This document shows, in pieces, positions 8,827 to 17,122 of a DNA stretch of 64,000 bases. Location: positions 248,001-312,000 of the forward strand of contig CAWGZM010000014.1 in the NCBI GenBank assembly GCA_963827065.1. The letters are read 5' to 3'. Positions within the stretch are counted from its first letter, which is position 1; each line of letters opens with the position of its first letter. A model generated the notes under the pieces. The model did not search any database and had not been told where the DNA came from. It saw only the letters and a program-made list of their open reading frames with translations. Source of the stretch: JACVRW01 sp963827065. Lineage in GTDB: Bacteria; Actinomycetota; Thermoleophilia; Solirubrobacterales; Thermoleophilaceae. The translations under genes were made by a program, and so were the position numbers.

Positions 8827-11800
8827 CTAGCGGACCGCCGCGCGAGCGAGCGCGGCCAGGTGCGGCACGCCCAGCCGCTCGCTGTCGGCGGCGGCCGACT
8901 CGAGCAGCTCGCGTCCGCGCTCGCCGTCGTGGGCGAGCAGCAGCTGGCCGGCGAGAAGCCGGGCGCGGTTCGCCTCGAGCGGGCGGTCGAGCGCCGACCA
9001 GGCCGCCTCGGCCTCGGCGAGCAGCCGGGCGCCCTCGACGGGATCCTCGTGAGCGGCGCCGCGGGCTTCGAGGGCCGCCGCCGCGCCGAGCGGGTAGTGG
9101 AGCCGCTCGGCCATCTGCTCGGTGAGCGCGGCCGCCTCGCGCGCGGCGCGCGGACGGTGCGCCAGCGCCAGCACCACGGCACGCGCGCCCATCGCCTGGA
9201 TCGACTGGGCCAGCAGGCCGGCGCGCTCGCACACCTCGATCGCCTGGTCGAGCGCGTTGACGGCGCCGTCGAGCTCGCCCTGGTCGCGCAGCGCCATCGA
9301 CAGGCCGATCAGCGCCTGGAAGGCGAGCTCCGACCAGCCGACCTGCTCGGCGAGCTCGAGCGCGCGGTGGAAGAGGACGGTCGCCTCGTCGATGCGGCCC
9401 TCGCGCCAGCGCAGGATGCCGCGCAGCGCGTAGGGGAGGCAGAGCTTGCCGACGAGCCCCTCGCGCTCGGCGAGCTCCGCGCTCGCCTCGGTCGAGCTCT
9501 CGACGCGCTCCCAGTCGGCGCCGTACACGGCGAGCTGTGCGAGCCAGGCGTGCAGCTCGACCTGGGCCGGCAGCATGCCCATCTCCTCGGCGAGCGCGAG
9601 CGCCTCCTCGTAGGCCTGGCGCGCATCGCCGACGTTCGCCTCGGAGATCTCGAGCTGCCGGCCGAGCGCCGACAGCGCGATGATCGTCTCGCCGTGGTCG
9701 GAGCCGCGGGCGAGCTCGACAGCGCGCTCCAGGTTCTGGCGCGCCTTGTCGGTGTCGCCGATGCGACCGAACACGCGCCCGAAGATCCCGTGAGCGCGGC
9801 TCGCGGCGCGCGTCTCGCCGAGCTTCTCCGCCAGCCGCAGCGCCTTCTCGGAGGCGTAGATGGCGAGCATGTTGTCGCCGGTGTGCAGGTACAGCCAGGC
9901 CGCCTCCTCGTACAGCCGGACCAGCTCGATGCGGGGCGGCCCGTCCTTCAGCAGGTTGATGCCCTTCTGGTAGTGCTCGATCGCCGGCTTGCGCTCGCCC
10001 TTGTGTGAGAGCCCCGAGCCGATCTTCCGGTGGAGGTCGGCCACCCGCTCGAGGTCCTCCTGGCCGCGATGCCAGGTGAGGCAGTCGCCCCACACCGCGA
10101 TGGCCTCGTCCACGCGACCGAGTCGGAGCGACACGTCGCCGAGCTTCTCGCCGGCGCTTACGGCGACGGCCTCCATCCCGTCGTCGGCGCCGAGCTCGCG
10201 GTCCTGGCGCGCCACGTCGCGAGCGTGGCGGTAGTGCTCGGCGGCCTCGCGGTTCGAGTAGAGACGGGCGGCGGCGTCGCCGGCCTCCTCGAGGAAGCGC
10301 ACGGCATGCCGGCGCATCTCGATGAGCTCCGGGCCCTGCACGCCGCCCTCACGCCCGAGCGCGGCGGCGCGGCCGTAGTGGTCGGCAAGCACGGCCAGCA
10401 CCTCGGCCGTGCGATCGCCCGCCCGCTGCTCGAGGAAGGTGCCGACCTCGAAGTGCCTGCGCGAGCGCACGGCCTTGGGCAGCATGCCGTAGGCCACGTC
10501 GCGGATCAGCACGTGCTTGAAGCCGAGCTCACGCTCCCCCTCCACGTAGCCCTCACCGGCCGGCACGAGGATCTCCTTCTGCTGCAGCGCGGCGAGCGCG
10601 CGGCCAAGGTCCTCGCGCTCGGCGTCGGCGAGCGCGGCGAGCGCGCCCTCCGGGAAGGTCCTGCCGACGACCGCAGCCTGTTGCACGAGCCGGCGCTCGA
10701 ACGGCCGCAGCGAGTCGAGTCGCGCGGCTAGCACGCCCTGCACGGTGTCCGGCAGGGCGGATCCCTCGCCGCCCTCCTCGCCGATCCGGCGCGCCATTTC
10801 CTCGGCGAACAGCGGGTTGCCGCCCGAGCGCTCGGCCACGGCCATCGCGCGCTCGAAGCCGGCCGGCAGCAGCGCGTCCACCAGCGCGCGGGCCTGCGCG
10901 GCGCTGAGCGGCTCGAGCACGAGCTGGGTGGCCGAGCGGCGCCCGCCGCCCCAGCCCGGCCGCCGGTCGAGCAGCTCGTCGCGGGCGAGGCAGACGAGCA
11001 TGAGCGGCGCGCGTACCCACTGCGCGAGGTGCTCGATCGCCTCGAGCATGCCGTCGTCCGCCCAGTGGATGTCCTCGAATGCGATCACGAGCGGGCGGCG
11101 CCGGGCGATCGCCTCGATGCACGCACGCAGTGCCGAGAAGAACAGCTCGCGGGAGCGCTCCGGGTTCTCCTCGCGCGGCACGAGCTCCGGTGGAACCTCG
11201 ACGCCTAGCAGCCGCCCAATCATCGCCGCCTGGCGGTCCGAGGCCTCGCCCTCGTCGCCGCGCAGGTCGCTCACGTAGCGGCTCAGCTTGCGCCACGCCT
11301 CCTCGGCCGAATCGGAGTCGACGATCGAGGCCTCTGCCCGGAGCACCTCGCCGAGCGCCCAGAAGACGATTCCGGTGCCGTAGGGGAGACAGCGCCCGGT
11401 GCGCAGCGCCGGCTCGGAGGGATGCTGGCCGAGCCGGCGCTCGACTTCGCGCAGCACCCGCGACTTGCCGACGCCCGCCTCGCCGATCAGCGTGATGAGT
11501 TGCGGCGCGTTCTCCTCGAGAACGCGCTCGTAGAGCGTCTCGAGCGCCTTCAGTTCGGCATCGCGGCCGACGAGCGGAGACTCGCGAGCGGGAGCGGGGC
11601 GGCCGACGGCCTGCTCGGCGATCAGGCAGACGGCCTCCCAGGCCGGCACGGGCCGAGCCTTCCCCTTCAGCTGCAGCGGCTCGAGCCGCTCATAGCTGAC
11701 CGCTGTCTCGGAGGCCCGCATGGTGCGCTCGCCGACGGTGACGCTGCCGGGACGGGCGGCGCTCTGCAGCCGTGAGGCGACGTTCACGGTGTCTCCCACG

Positions 11801-12354
11801 ACTGTGTACGCCTCGCCCACGGCGCCCGCAAGCACCTCGCCGGTGTTGACGCCCACGCGCAAGTCGAAGTTGATTTCGCCCGGAAGGCCCGCATTGACCT
11901 CCTCCATCGCGGCCTGCATGCCGAGCCCGGCGCGCACGGCGCGCTCGGCGTCGTCCTCGTGCGCGACCGGCGCGCCGAAGAGCGCCATCACGTTGTCGCC
12001 GATGTACTTGTCGACGGTGCCGCCGTAGCGCTCGACCTCGCGGCCGAGTCGCATCAGCGCTCGGTCGACGAGCGACTTGACGGCCTCCGGGTCCATGCGC
12101 TCGGCGAACGCCGTGTAGCCGGACAGGTCGGCGAACAGCACGGTCACCTGGCGCCGCTCCTCGGGCGGCGCCTCGGATGCCGCCGGCGCCGGCGTCGGCG
12201 CCTCGTCGAGCGAGGCGCCGCAGTTCATGCAGAAGCGCGCCGCGCCGGGAGCCTGCGTGTTGCAGGCCGGGCAGCGCCGCTCGAGCTTTCCGCCGCACCC
12301 CATGCAGAACCGGGCTCCGGCGGGATTATCGGTGCCGCAGGCCGGGCAGCTCAC
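8827..12354 (-). CDS. Zinc-ribbon / class III nucleotide cyclase / AAA-type ATPase / TPR regulator
   Basis: 1175 residues. Two CxxC zinc ribbons (C3/C6/C17/C20 and C28/C31/C42/C45) precede a class III cyclase domain (about 67-245). Both metal aspartates are present (D76 in FADLSGYT, D120 in KYIGDN), with K116 and the DTVNVASR segment carrying the transition-state Asn and Arg, so catalysis is plausible. Then an ATPase with GEAGVGKS (291-298) and VIAFEDIHWADD, and a long helical TPR-like C-terminus. This is the common actinobacterial adenylate/guanylate cyclase-ATPase scaffold; signal and output are unknown. I start at GTG 12354 because the ribbons begin there and a -10-like TACTCT (12361-12366) ends six bases before it. 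Confidence 0.88.
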   Translation of the reverse strand: MSCPACGTDNPAGARFCMGCGGKLERRCPACNTQAPGAARFCMNCGASLDEAPTPAPAASEAPPEERRQVTVLFADLSGYTAFAERMDPEAVKSLVDRALMRLGREVERYGGTVDKYIGDNVMALFGAPVAHEDDAERAVRAGLGMQAAMEEVNAGLPGEINFDLRVGVNTGEVLAGAVGEAYTVVGDTVNVASRLQSAARPGSVTVGERTMRASETAVSYERLEPLQLKGKARPVPAWEAVCLIAEQAVGRPAPARESPLVGRDAELKALETLYERVLEENAPQLITLIGEAGVGKSRVLREVERRLGQHPSEPALRTGRCLPYGTGIVFWALGEVLRAEASIVDSDSAEEAWRKLSRYVSDLRGDEGEASDRQAAMIGRLLGVEVPPELVPREENPERSRELFFSALRACIEAIARRRPLVIAFEDIHWADDGMLEAIEHLAQWVRAPLMLVCLARDELLDRRPGWGGGRRSATQLVLEPLSAAQARALVDALLPAGFERAMAVAERSGGNPLFAEEMARRIGEEGGEGSALPDTVQGVLAARLDSLRPFERRLVQQAAVVGRTFPEGALAALADAEREDLGRALAALQQKEILVPAGEGYVEGERELGFKHVLIRDVAYGMLPKAVRSRRHFEVGTFLEQRAGDRTAEVLAVLADHYGRAAALGREGGVQGPELIEMRRHAVRFLEEAGDAAARLYSNREAAEHYRHARDVARQDRELGADDGMEAVAVSAGEKLGDVSLRLGRVDEAIAVWGDCLTWHRGQEDLERVADLHRKIGSGLSHKGERKPAIEHYQKGINLLKDGPPRIELVRLYEEAAWLYLHTGDNMLAIYASEKALRLAEKLGETRAASRAHGIFGRVFGRIGDTDKARQNLERAVELARGSDHGETIIALSALGRQLEISEANVGDARQAYEEALALAEEMGMLPAQVELHAWLAQLAVYGADWERVESSTEASAELAEREGLVGKLCLPYALRGILRWREGRIDEATVLFHRALELAEQVGWSELAFQALIGLSMALRDQGELDGAVNALDQAIEVCERAGLLAQSIQAMGARAVVLALAHRPRAAREAAALTEQMAERLHYPLGAAAALEARGAAHEDPVEGARLLAEAEAAWSALDRPLEANRARLLAGQLLLAHDGERGRELLESAAADSERLGVPHLAALARAAVR

Positions 12355-12374
12355 GTTTCGAGAGTAACGAGCCG

Positions 12375-12845
12375 CTAGAGCTCGCGCTCGTAGTAGTAGT
12401 TCAGCGGGCCGTCCGGCTTGCCCTCGCGGTTGCTGAAGCCGAGGCTCTCGTAGAGGCTGCGGGCGGCGACGTCGTCCTCGGACGTGCCGAGGTCCATGTA
12501 GGTGGCGCCCTCGGCTCGGGCCGTGTCCATCGCCGCCTGCATCAGGACTCGTCCGAGCCCGTGGCCGCGCTGCGCGGGCACCACGTACAGCTCGGCGAGG
12601 TAGCACTCGAGCTCGGTCGTCCAGATCGCGGGCCGGAAGCGGAGCACCGCGATGCCGTCCGGACCTCCGCCGCCGAGGAGAACCACGGTGTCGCCGGCGA
12701 GCAGCTCGCGGAAGCGCTCGGCCAGCGCCTCCGGCGACGGGGTGGGCTCGTCGTACTCGGTGTTGAAGTCGTGCAGAAGGCGGCCGATGGCGGCGACGTC
12801 GCCTGGCCCGGCGCGACGCACCACGAGCTCAGGCGGGGCGCTCAC
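12375..12845 (-). CDS. GNAT family N-acetyltransferase
   Basis: 156 residues. GNAT core: LVVRRAGPGDVAAIGRLLHDF at the start, AELYVVPAQRGHGLGRVLMQ as the acetyl-CoA (R/Q-x-x-G-x-G) motif, and AARSLYESLGF in the last third. Substrate unknown. Two GTG starts are possible three codons apart. I choose 12845 because a -10-like TACGGT (12853-12858 on this strand) ends seven bases before it, fitting the leaderless pattern seen elsewhere here. It lies 20 bases upstream of the cyclase gene on the same strand. Confidence 0.85.
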   Translation of the reverse strand: MSAPPELVVRRAGPGDVAAIGRLLHDFNTEYDEPTPSPEALAERFRELLAGDTVVLLGGGGPDGIAVLRFRPAIWTTELECYLAELYVVPAQRGHGLGRVLMQAAMDTARAEGATYMDLGTSEDDVAARSLYESLGFSNREGKPDGPLNYYYEREL

Positions 12846-12869
12846 ACGGCCCACCGTAGCGCCCGCGGA

Positions 12870-13220
12870 TCAGCGCCGGGCCGCGGTGACGGCGCCCTGC
12901 AGCGTGGACGCTCGCTCGGCCTCGAGCCCGGCCGCAGCCGCGCTCGCCTCGGGACCCGCCACTACCACCCGGTGGCCGCTCTCCAGCAGGTAGCGCACGT
13001 CGAGCCGCGCCTCCGCAGCGGTCCGGGGGACACGCAGCTGGTCGGCGGCGTCACGCAACCGGTCATCGACGAGCTCGCGTCCGTCGCGGGCAAGCGCGGG
13101 ATCGACCACGAGTGCCGTTGGCGCGCCGGGAGAGCCGCCGCCGGAGCCACCGAGCACTCCACCGGCCGCGACCGCCGCGGCGCCGATGAGAGCGACAATC
13201 TGAGTTCCCATTCCAGTCAT
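12870..13220 (-). CDS. Small exported or membrane-anchored protein of unknown function
   Basis: 116 residues from ATG 13220 (MTGMGTQIVALIG). A hydrophobic N-terminal segment (about 6-22) with small residues and a Gly/Ser linker suggest a signal sequence or anchor. The rest (LVVDPALARDGRELVDDRL ... RTAAEARLDVRYLLESGHRVVVAGPEAS) is not recognised. The gene has the best promoter in the window, TTGACA-N17-TACCAT, and a large inverted repeat over it, facing a LacI-family gene. That makes it the likely target of this regulator. Several start codons overlap the operator; 13220 is the first one downstream of the expected transcription start. Confidence 0.6.
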   Translation of the reverse strand: MTGMGTQIVALIGAAAVAAGGVLGGSGGGSPGAPTALVVDPALARDGRELVDDRLRDAADQLRVPRTAAEARLDVRYLLESGHRVVVAGPEASAAAAGLEAERASTLQGAVTAARR

Positions 13221-13259
13221 ACGTATGAGCATGGTACGTATGACTAGGCTTTCTGTCAA
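13215..13259 (-). promoter_or_regulatory. Promoter and LacI-type operator between divergent genes
   Basis: On the minus strand TTGACA (13254-13259), a 17-base spacer and TACCAT (13231-13236) form a near-consensus promoter. An 11-bp perfect inverted repeat, AGTCATACGTA (13215-13225) and TACGTATGACT (13235-13245), overlies the -10 and start region. Inside it are two CpG-centred half-palindromes 15 bp apart: the perfect TCATACGTATGA (13217-13228) and the partial one at 13233-13244. A central CpG in a short palindrome is typical of LacI-family operators. Confidence 0.7.
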
Positions 13260-13270
13260 GCCCCGCGATC

Positions 13271-14314
13271 ATGTCCGTGCTTCCATTCCGCCCCATCGAG
13301 GACTCAACGCGACAGCGCGTGACGAGCGTCGACGTGGCCGAGCGGGCGGGCGTCTCGCAGTCGACCGTGTCGCTGGTCTTCTCGGGCAAGGGGCAGGGGC
13401 GCGTATCCGAGGCAACCCAGGAGCACGTGCGGCGCTGCGCGCGCGAGCTCGGCTACCGCCCGAACGTCGCTGCCCAGGCGCTCCGGCTCGGCGCTTCGCG
13501 CGCGGTCGCGCTGCTCGTCCCCGACATAACGAACCCGTTCTTCAGCCGTGTGCTGCGCGGAGCGCAGCGTGCCGCGCGCAGCGCGGGTTACACGGTCGCG
13601 CTGGTCGACACCGCAAACGACAGGCGCTGGGAGGAGCAGACGTTCGAGGCGCTGCGCGCCGGGCCGGTCGACGGCTACCTGCTCTTCGAGGTCGACCCGC
13701 CGGGCGGGCTCGGCCCGGACGAGCACGTCGTACTGATGGAGAGTGAGGCGCCACGGCGGCCGTCGGTCCGCTTCGACGCCGAGGCGGGCGCCGAGGCGGC
13801 GTTCCGCCACCTCGTGGAGCTCGGCCACAAGCGTGTCGGGCACCTCGCCGCCAGCTTCGACGCGCCGACCTTCCACCGGCGCGAGGCGGCGCGCCGGCGA
13901 GTGCTGGGCGAGGCCGGGCTCGATCCCGACAGCCTGCCGCGCGCCCTGACTGCGATCGGCATCGAGGAGGCGCACATCGCGGCCGGGCCGCTGCTCGACG
14001 AGCGCCCGACCGCCGTGTACTGCGACGACGACCTCATAGCCGCCGGCCTCTACCTCGCGGCCCGCGAGCGCGGCATCCGCCTCCCGCGCGACCTGTCCGT
14101 CGTGGGGTTCGACGACATGGACTTCGCCCGCGCTCTCGAGCCGGCGCTCACCACCGTCGTGCTCGACGCCGAGCTGCTCGGCGCCACCGCCTTCGAGCTG
14201 CTCGAGCGACGGATGTCAGGAAGCCGGACCCGGCAGCGGATAGTCCTGCCGGCAGAGCTGCTCGTGCGCGACTCGACGGCGCCGCCCCGCGCCGACGGAC
14301 GCCGCAAGCGTTGA
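13271..14314 (+). CDS. LacI family transcriptional regulator
   Basis: 347 residues from ATG 13271. The N-terminal HTH and hinge (VTSVDVAERAGVSQSTVSL ... YRPNVAAQALR) are followed by a periplasmic-binding-protein-like effector domain starting VALLVPDITNPFFSRVL and ending in the usual FAR...TTVVLDAELLG region. The effector is probably a small sugar or nucleoside; not determinable. A GTG at 13319 would give the conventional LacI N-terminus starting directly at the HTH, so the first 16 residues are doubtful. The operator upstream suggests autoregulation plus control of the divergent small gene. The stop TGA is embedded in the -35 TTGACA of the next gene. Confidence 0.9.
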   Translation: MSVLPFRPIEDSTRQRVTSVDVAERAGVSQSTVSLVFSGKGQGRVSEATQEHVRRCARELGYRPNVAAQALRLGASRAVALLVPDITNPFFSRVLRGAQRAARSAGYTVALVDTANDRRWEEQTFEALRAGPVDGYLLFEVDPPGGLGPDEHVVLMESEAPRRPSVRFDAEAGAEAAFRHLVELGHKRVGHLAASFDAPTFHRREAARRRVLGEAGLDPDSLPRALTAIGIEEAHIAAGPLLDERPTAVYCDDDLIAAGLYLAARERGIRLPRDLSVVGFDDMDFARALEPALTTVVLDAELLGATAFELLERRMSGSRTRQRIVLPAELLVRDSTAPPRADGRRKR

Positions 14315-14346
14315 CAGCCACCCAGATCTCTGACTATGGTCAGAGA
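14311..14346 (+). promoter_or_regulatory. Promoter with overlapping palindrome for the MarR-GNAT gene
   Basis: TTGACA (14311-14316), an 18-base spacer and TATGGT (14335-14340) are followed six bases later by ATG 14347. An 8-bp perfect inverted repeat TCTCTGAC (14327-14334) / GTCAGAGA (14339-14346) surrounds the -10 box and ends at the base before the ATG. The layout predicts a leaderless mRNA and direct autorepression by the MarR domain encoded downstream. Confidence 0.75.
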
Positions 14347-15261
14347 ATGGATCCGGCGATGGTCGCCCGGGTGCGCCGCTTCAACCGGCTCGTCACGCAG
14401 CGTGTCGGCGCGCTCGACGATCGCTTCCTGGCCCGTGAGCGACCGCTCGGCGCGGCCCGCCTCCTGTGGGAGATCGGGCCCGAGGGATGCGAGCTGCGCC
14501 GGCTCAGAGAGCGGCTCGACCTCGACTCGGGCTACCTGAGCCGGCTGCTGCGCAACCTCGAGGAGGACGGCCTCGTGACGGTCGGGCCGGCTGAGTGCGA
14601 CCGGCGCGTGCGGACGGCGCGCCTCACCGCCTCAGGCCGGCGTGAGCGCGCCCTGCTCGACCGTCGCAGCGATGAGCTCGCCGAGTCGTTCCTCGAGCCG
14701 CTCGGCGGCGCTCAGCGGGAGCGCCTCGTGGCGGCCATGGCGGACGTCGAGCGGCTGCTGACCGCCGCCATGGTGAGCATCGAGCCGCTCGATCCCGAGC
14801 ATCCGCACGGCCGCCACTGCCTGCGCGAGTTCGCCGCCGAGCTCGACCGGCGCTTTCCCCAGGGCTTCGACCCGGCGCTCAGCATCTCCGCCGAGGCGGA
14901 CGAGCTGCGGCCGCCCGCCGGGCTCCTGCTCGTGGCGTCGCTCGGCCCGGAGCCGGTCGGATGCGGCGCGCTCAAGTTCCACGACGACGGGCCCACCGAG
15001 CTCAAGCGCATGTGGATCGCCGAGTCCGCTCGCGGCCTCGGGCTGGGGCGACGCCTGCTCGGCGAGCTGGAGGCTCACGCCGCGCGCGGGCCGAGCCCGG
15101 TCGTGCGGCTGGAGACGAATGAGTCGCTCGCCGAAGCGATCGCGCTCTACCGCTCGGCTGGCTACGCGGAGGTCGAGCCCTTCAACGACGAGCCCTACGC
15201 GCATCACTGGTTCGAGAAGCGGCTGGAGTTGGCTCAGGGCACGAGCCCCGCCGCCCGGTAG
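14347..15261 (+). CDS. MarR-type HTH regulator fused to GNAT acetyltransferase
   Basis: 304 residues. The N-terminal winged helix (about 1-140) has ARVRRFNRLVTQRVGAL, LDLDSGYLSRLLRNLEEDGLV as recognition helix region, and DRRVRTARLTASG as wing. The C-terminal GNAT (about 150-304) has LKRMWIAESARGLGLGRRLL for acetyl-CoA binding and ETNESLAEAIALYRSAGY. Such fusions are known; ligand and acetyl acceptor are usually not. I choose ATG 14347 over the upstream TTG 14311 because the latter coincides with a -35 element and its first 12 codons run through the operator. It converges with the formyltransferase gene, overlapping it by 28 bases. Confidence 0.9.
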   Translation: MDPAMVARVRRFNRLVTQRVGALDDRFLARERPLGAARLLWEIGPEGCELRRLRERLDLDSGYLSRLLRNLEEDGLVTVGPAECDRRVRTARLTASGRRERALLDRRSDELAESFLEPLGGAQRERLVAAMADVERLLTAAMVSIEPLDPEHPHGRHCLREFAAELDRRFPQGFDPALSISAEADELRPPAGLLLVASLGPEPVGCGALKFHDDGPTELKRMWIAESARGLGLGRRLLGELEAHAARGPSPVVRLETNESLAEAIALYRSAGYAEVEPFNDEPYAHHWFEKRLELAQGTSPAAR

Positions 15262-15998
15262 GCGTCGGCCGTCTCGGCCAGCAGGCGCTCGTCCACGAGC
15301 GTCAGGAGCCGGCCGTCGAGCTCGACCACTGCTCCCGGGTGGGGCGGGTACCAGAACGCGCGCAGCTTGCGCTCGAGGTCGTCGCGCGGCCGTACGCGAC
15401 GGAGCTCCTCGACCTCCTCGCGCGTCACGTAGCGGCCCTCGCCCTGCGGCGTGCGCGGCAGCTCCTCGCCGGCGAGCGCACGCGTCATCACCCGCTGGAA
15501 GAGCTCCAGCAGGCGCTCCTGGCTCGCGAGGTCGAGCGAGAAGGCCGTCTCGCCGCCGGCGTCGATCGGGAAGCGCTCAACCTCGACCAGGTCGCCGGTG
15601 TCGAAGCGCTCGTCGACGAAGTGGCAGGAGACTCCCCACTCCTCGCGGCCCTCCAGGATCGCCACGTTGTAGCCGCCGAGCCCGCGCAGGTCGGGCAGCG
15701 GCGCCGGGTGGAAGTTGAGGCAGCCGATCCGCCCCAGCGAGATGAGCGGCTCGCGGATCAGATTCCAGTAGAGGAACGAGAGCACGACGTCGACCCCGGG
15801 CGGGTCGGCGTAGAGCTCCGCCTCGCTCACGAGCGGCAGGCCGTGGCGCTGCGCGACCAGGTCGACACGCTGCGCCTCCGTCGTCCAGCGGTCGGGCTCC
15901 GAGGCGACCACCGCGGCGACCTCGCAGCCCTCGGCCACGAGCCAGTCGAGTGCGCGCGCCGCGGAGCGCTTGCACTTGGCCATGAATACCGCCCTCAT
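15234..15998 (-). CDS. Formyltransferase, probably sugar N-formyltransferase
   Basis: 254 residues. The formyl-transferase N-terminal domain has the catalytic Asn/His in CLNFHPAPLPDLRGLGGYN and the Asp in FDTGDLV, as in Fmt, ArnA and sugar N-formyltransferases, followed by a short C-terminal domain. The length (Fmt is normally about 310) and a partner glycosyltransferase overlapping by ATGA point to formylation of an amino sugar in a surface glycan, not of Met-tRNA. The start at 15998 is fixed by that ATGA junction. N10-formyl-tetrahydrofolate would be the donor, by family knowledge. Confidence 0.8.
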   Translation of the reverse strand: MRAVFMAKCKRSAARALDWLVAEGCEVAAVVASEPDRWTTEAQRVDLVAQRHGLPLVSEAELYADPPGVDVVLSFLYWNLIREPLISLGRIGCLNFHPAPLPDLRGLGGYNVAILEGREEWGVSCHFVDERFDTGDLVEVERFPIDAGGETAFSLDLASQERLLELFQRVMTRALAGEELPRTPQGEGRYVTREEVEELRRVRPRDDLERKLRAFWYPPHPGAVVELDGRLLTLVDERLLAETADAYRAAGLVP

Positions 15999-17074
15999 GC
16001 GCCGGCCTTCAGGTAGACGCCCAGCGTCTGCTCGGCGACCCGGTCCCACGAGTAGGGACCCGCCGCGGCGGCCGCCGCCCGCTCCTCCAGAGCCCGCCGC
16101 GCGTCGGCGTCGTCGATCAGCTCGGCGAGCGCCGCACCAAGCGCCTCGGGGTCACCCGGCGGTACGAGCCGGCCGGCGCCCTCGTCCTCGACCAGCTCGC
16201 TGAAGCCGCCCACGTCGCTCAGGACCATCGCCTTGCCGAAGGCCAGGCCGGCGAACAGCACGCCGGACATGTCGACGTTGCGGTGCGGAAGGGCCAGTAC
16301 GTCGGCGCGCCGGAAGAAGGCCGGCAGCTCCGCGTCCGAGACGTAGCGGTCCACGAAGCGGACCCGGCCGGGCGGCGCGAGCCGGCGGAGCCGCTCCATC
16401 GACACGCCCAGCGGGCGGCCGACGACCCACGCCTCGGCCTCAGGCACGTGCCGCATCGCCTCGAGCAGGACGTCGACGCCCTTGTACTCCCGCACGACGC
16501 CGAAGTAGAGCACCACGGGCCGCGACACCGCGGCGAGCTCGGGCGGGAGCGGCAGCTCGTCCGGACGCCGGGTCAGGTGCTCGAACGCGCCGTGGGGAAT
16601 CACGTGCACGCGCTCGCCGCCCCCGAGCAGCTCGGCGCCGGCGCGCGTGTGGACGATCACGGCGTCGAAGGCGTCGAGCAGCCGGCTCGCGGAGCGGCCG
16701 CGGCGGACCACGTTGTGGAGGGTGAGCACCTGCGGGCGCCCGCGCGGAAGCATCCGTGTGCTGAGCGCCTCGAGCCAGAGCCACTGCCAGTGGCTCACGT
16801 CGGCGCCGCTCGCGTGGCGGCGGTAGCGGAGCATGTCCGGCACGTGCTCGGCGGCCTTGAGCGCCCGCCGCAGCGAGGGCCGGCGTGCACCCCAGCGAGT
16901 CCCCGCGCGGTAGAAGAGCGTCGAGGAGGCGTAGCCGTCGGGGACGGGCGCGGGACCGTGCACGAAGCGCGAGGTCACGAGCTCGACCTGCGCCCCCTGG
17001 CGCGCCAGCGCCGCGGCCAGCGCGTGGTCGTAGGGGAGGACGTCCGCGGAGGGATCGACGAGCTGGACTCGCAT
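15995..17074 (-). CDS. Glycosyltransferase family 4-like
   Basis: 359 residues, two Rossmann-like halves. N-terminal MRVQLVDPSADVLPYDHALAAALARQG; C-terminal donor-binding half with VVLYFGVVREYKGVDVLLEAM, then PAFFRRADVLALPHRN and the SGVLFAGLAFGKAMVLSDVGGFSELV loop typical of GT4 enzymes. It transfers a nucleotide-activated sugar to a lipid-linked or polymer acceptor in the cytoplasm. It is first in a two-gene operon with the formyltransferase and is divergent from the FlgD-Ig protein gene across 48 bases, which include the palindrome GGAGCGCTCC (17095-17104). Confidence 0.88.
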   Translation of the reverse strand: MRVQLVDPSADVLPYDHALAAALARQGAQVELVTSRFVHGPAPVPDGYASSTLFYRAGTRWGARRPSLRRALKAAEHVPDMLRYRRHASGADVSHWQWLWLEALSTRMLPRGRPQVLTLHNVVRRGRSASRLLDAFDAVIVHTRAGAELLGGGERVHVIPHGAFEHLTRRPDELPLPPELAAVSRPVVLYFGVVREYKGVDVLLEAMRHVPEAEAWVVGRPLGVSMERLRRLAPPGRVRFVDRYVSDAELPAFFRRADVLALPHRNVDMSGVLFAGLAFGKAMVLSDVGGFSELVEDEGAGRLVPPGDPEALGAALAELIDDADARRALEERAAAAAAGPYSWDRVAEQTLGVYLKAGA

Positions 17075-17122
17075 CGGCGGACGACATTTTCACGGGAGCG
17101 CTCCGACTAGGCTCCCGCCTCC

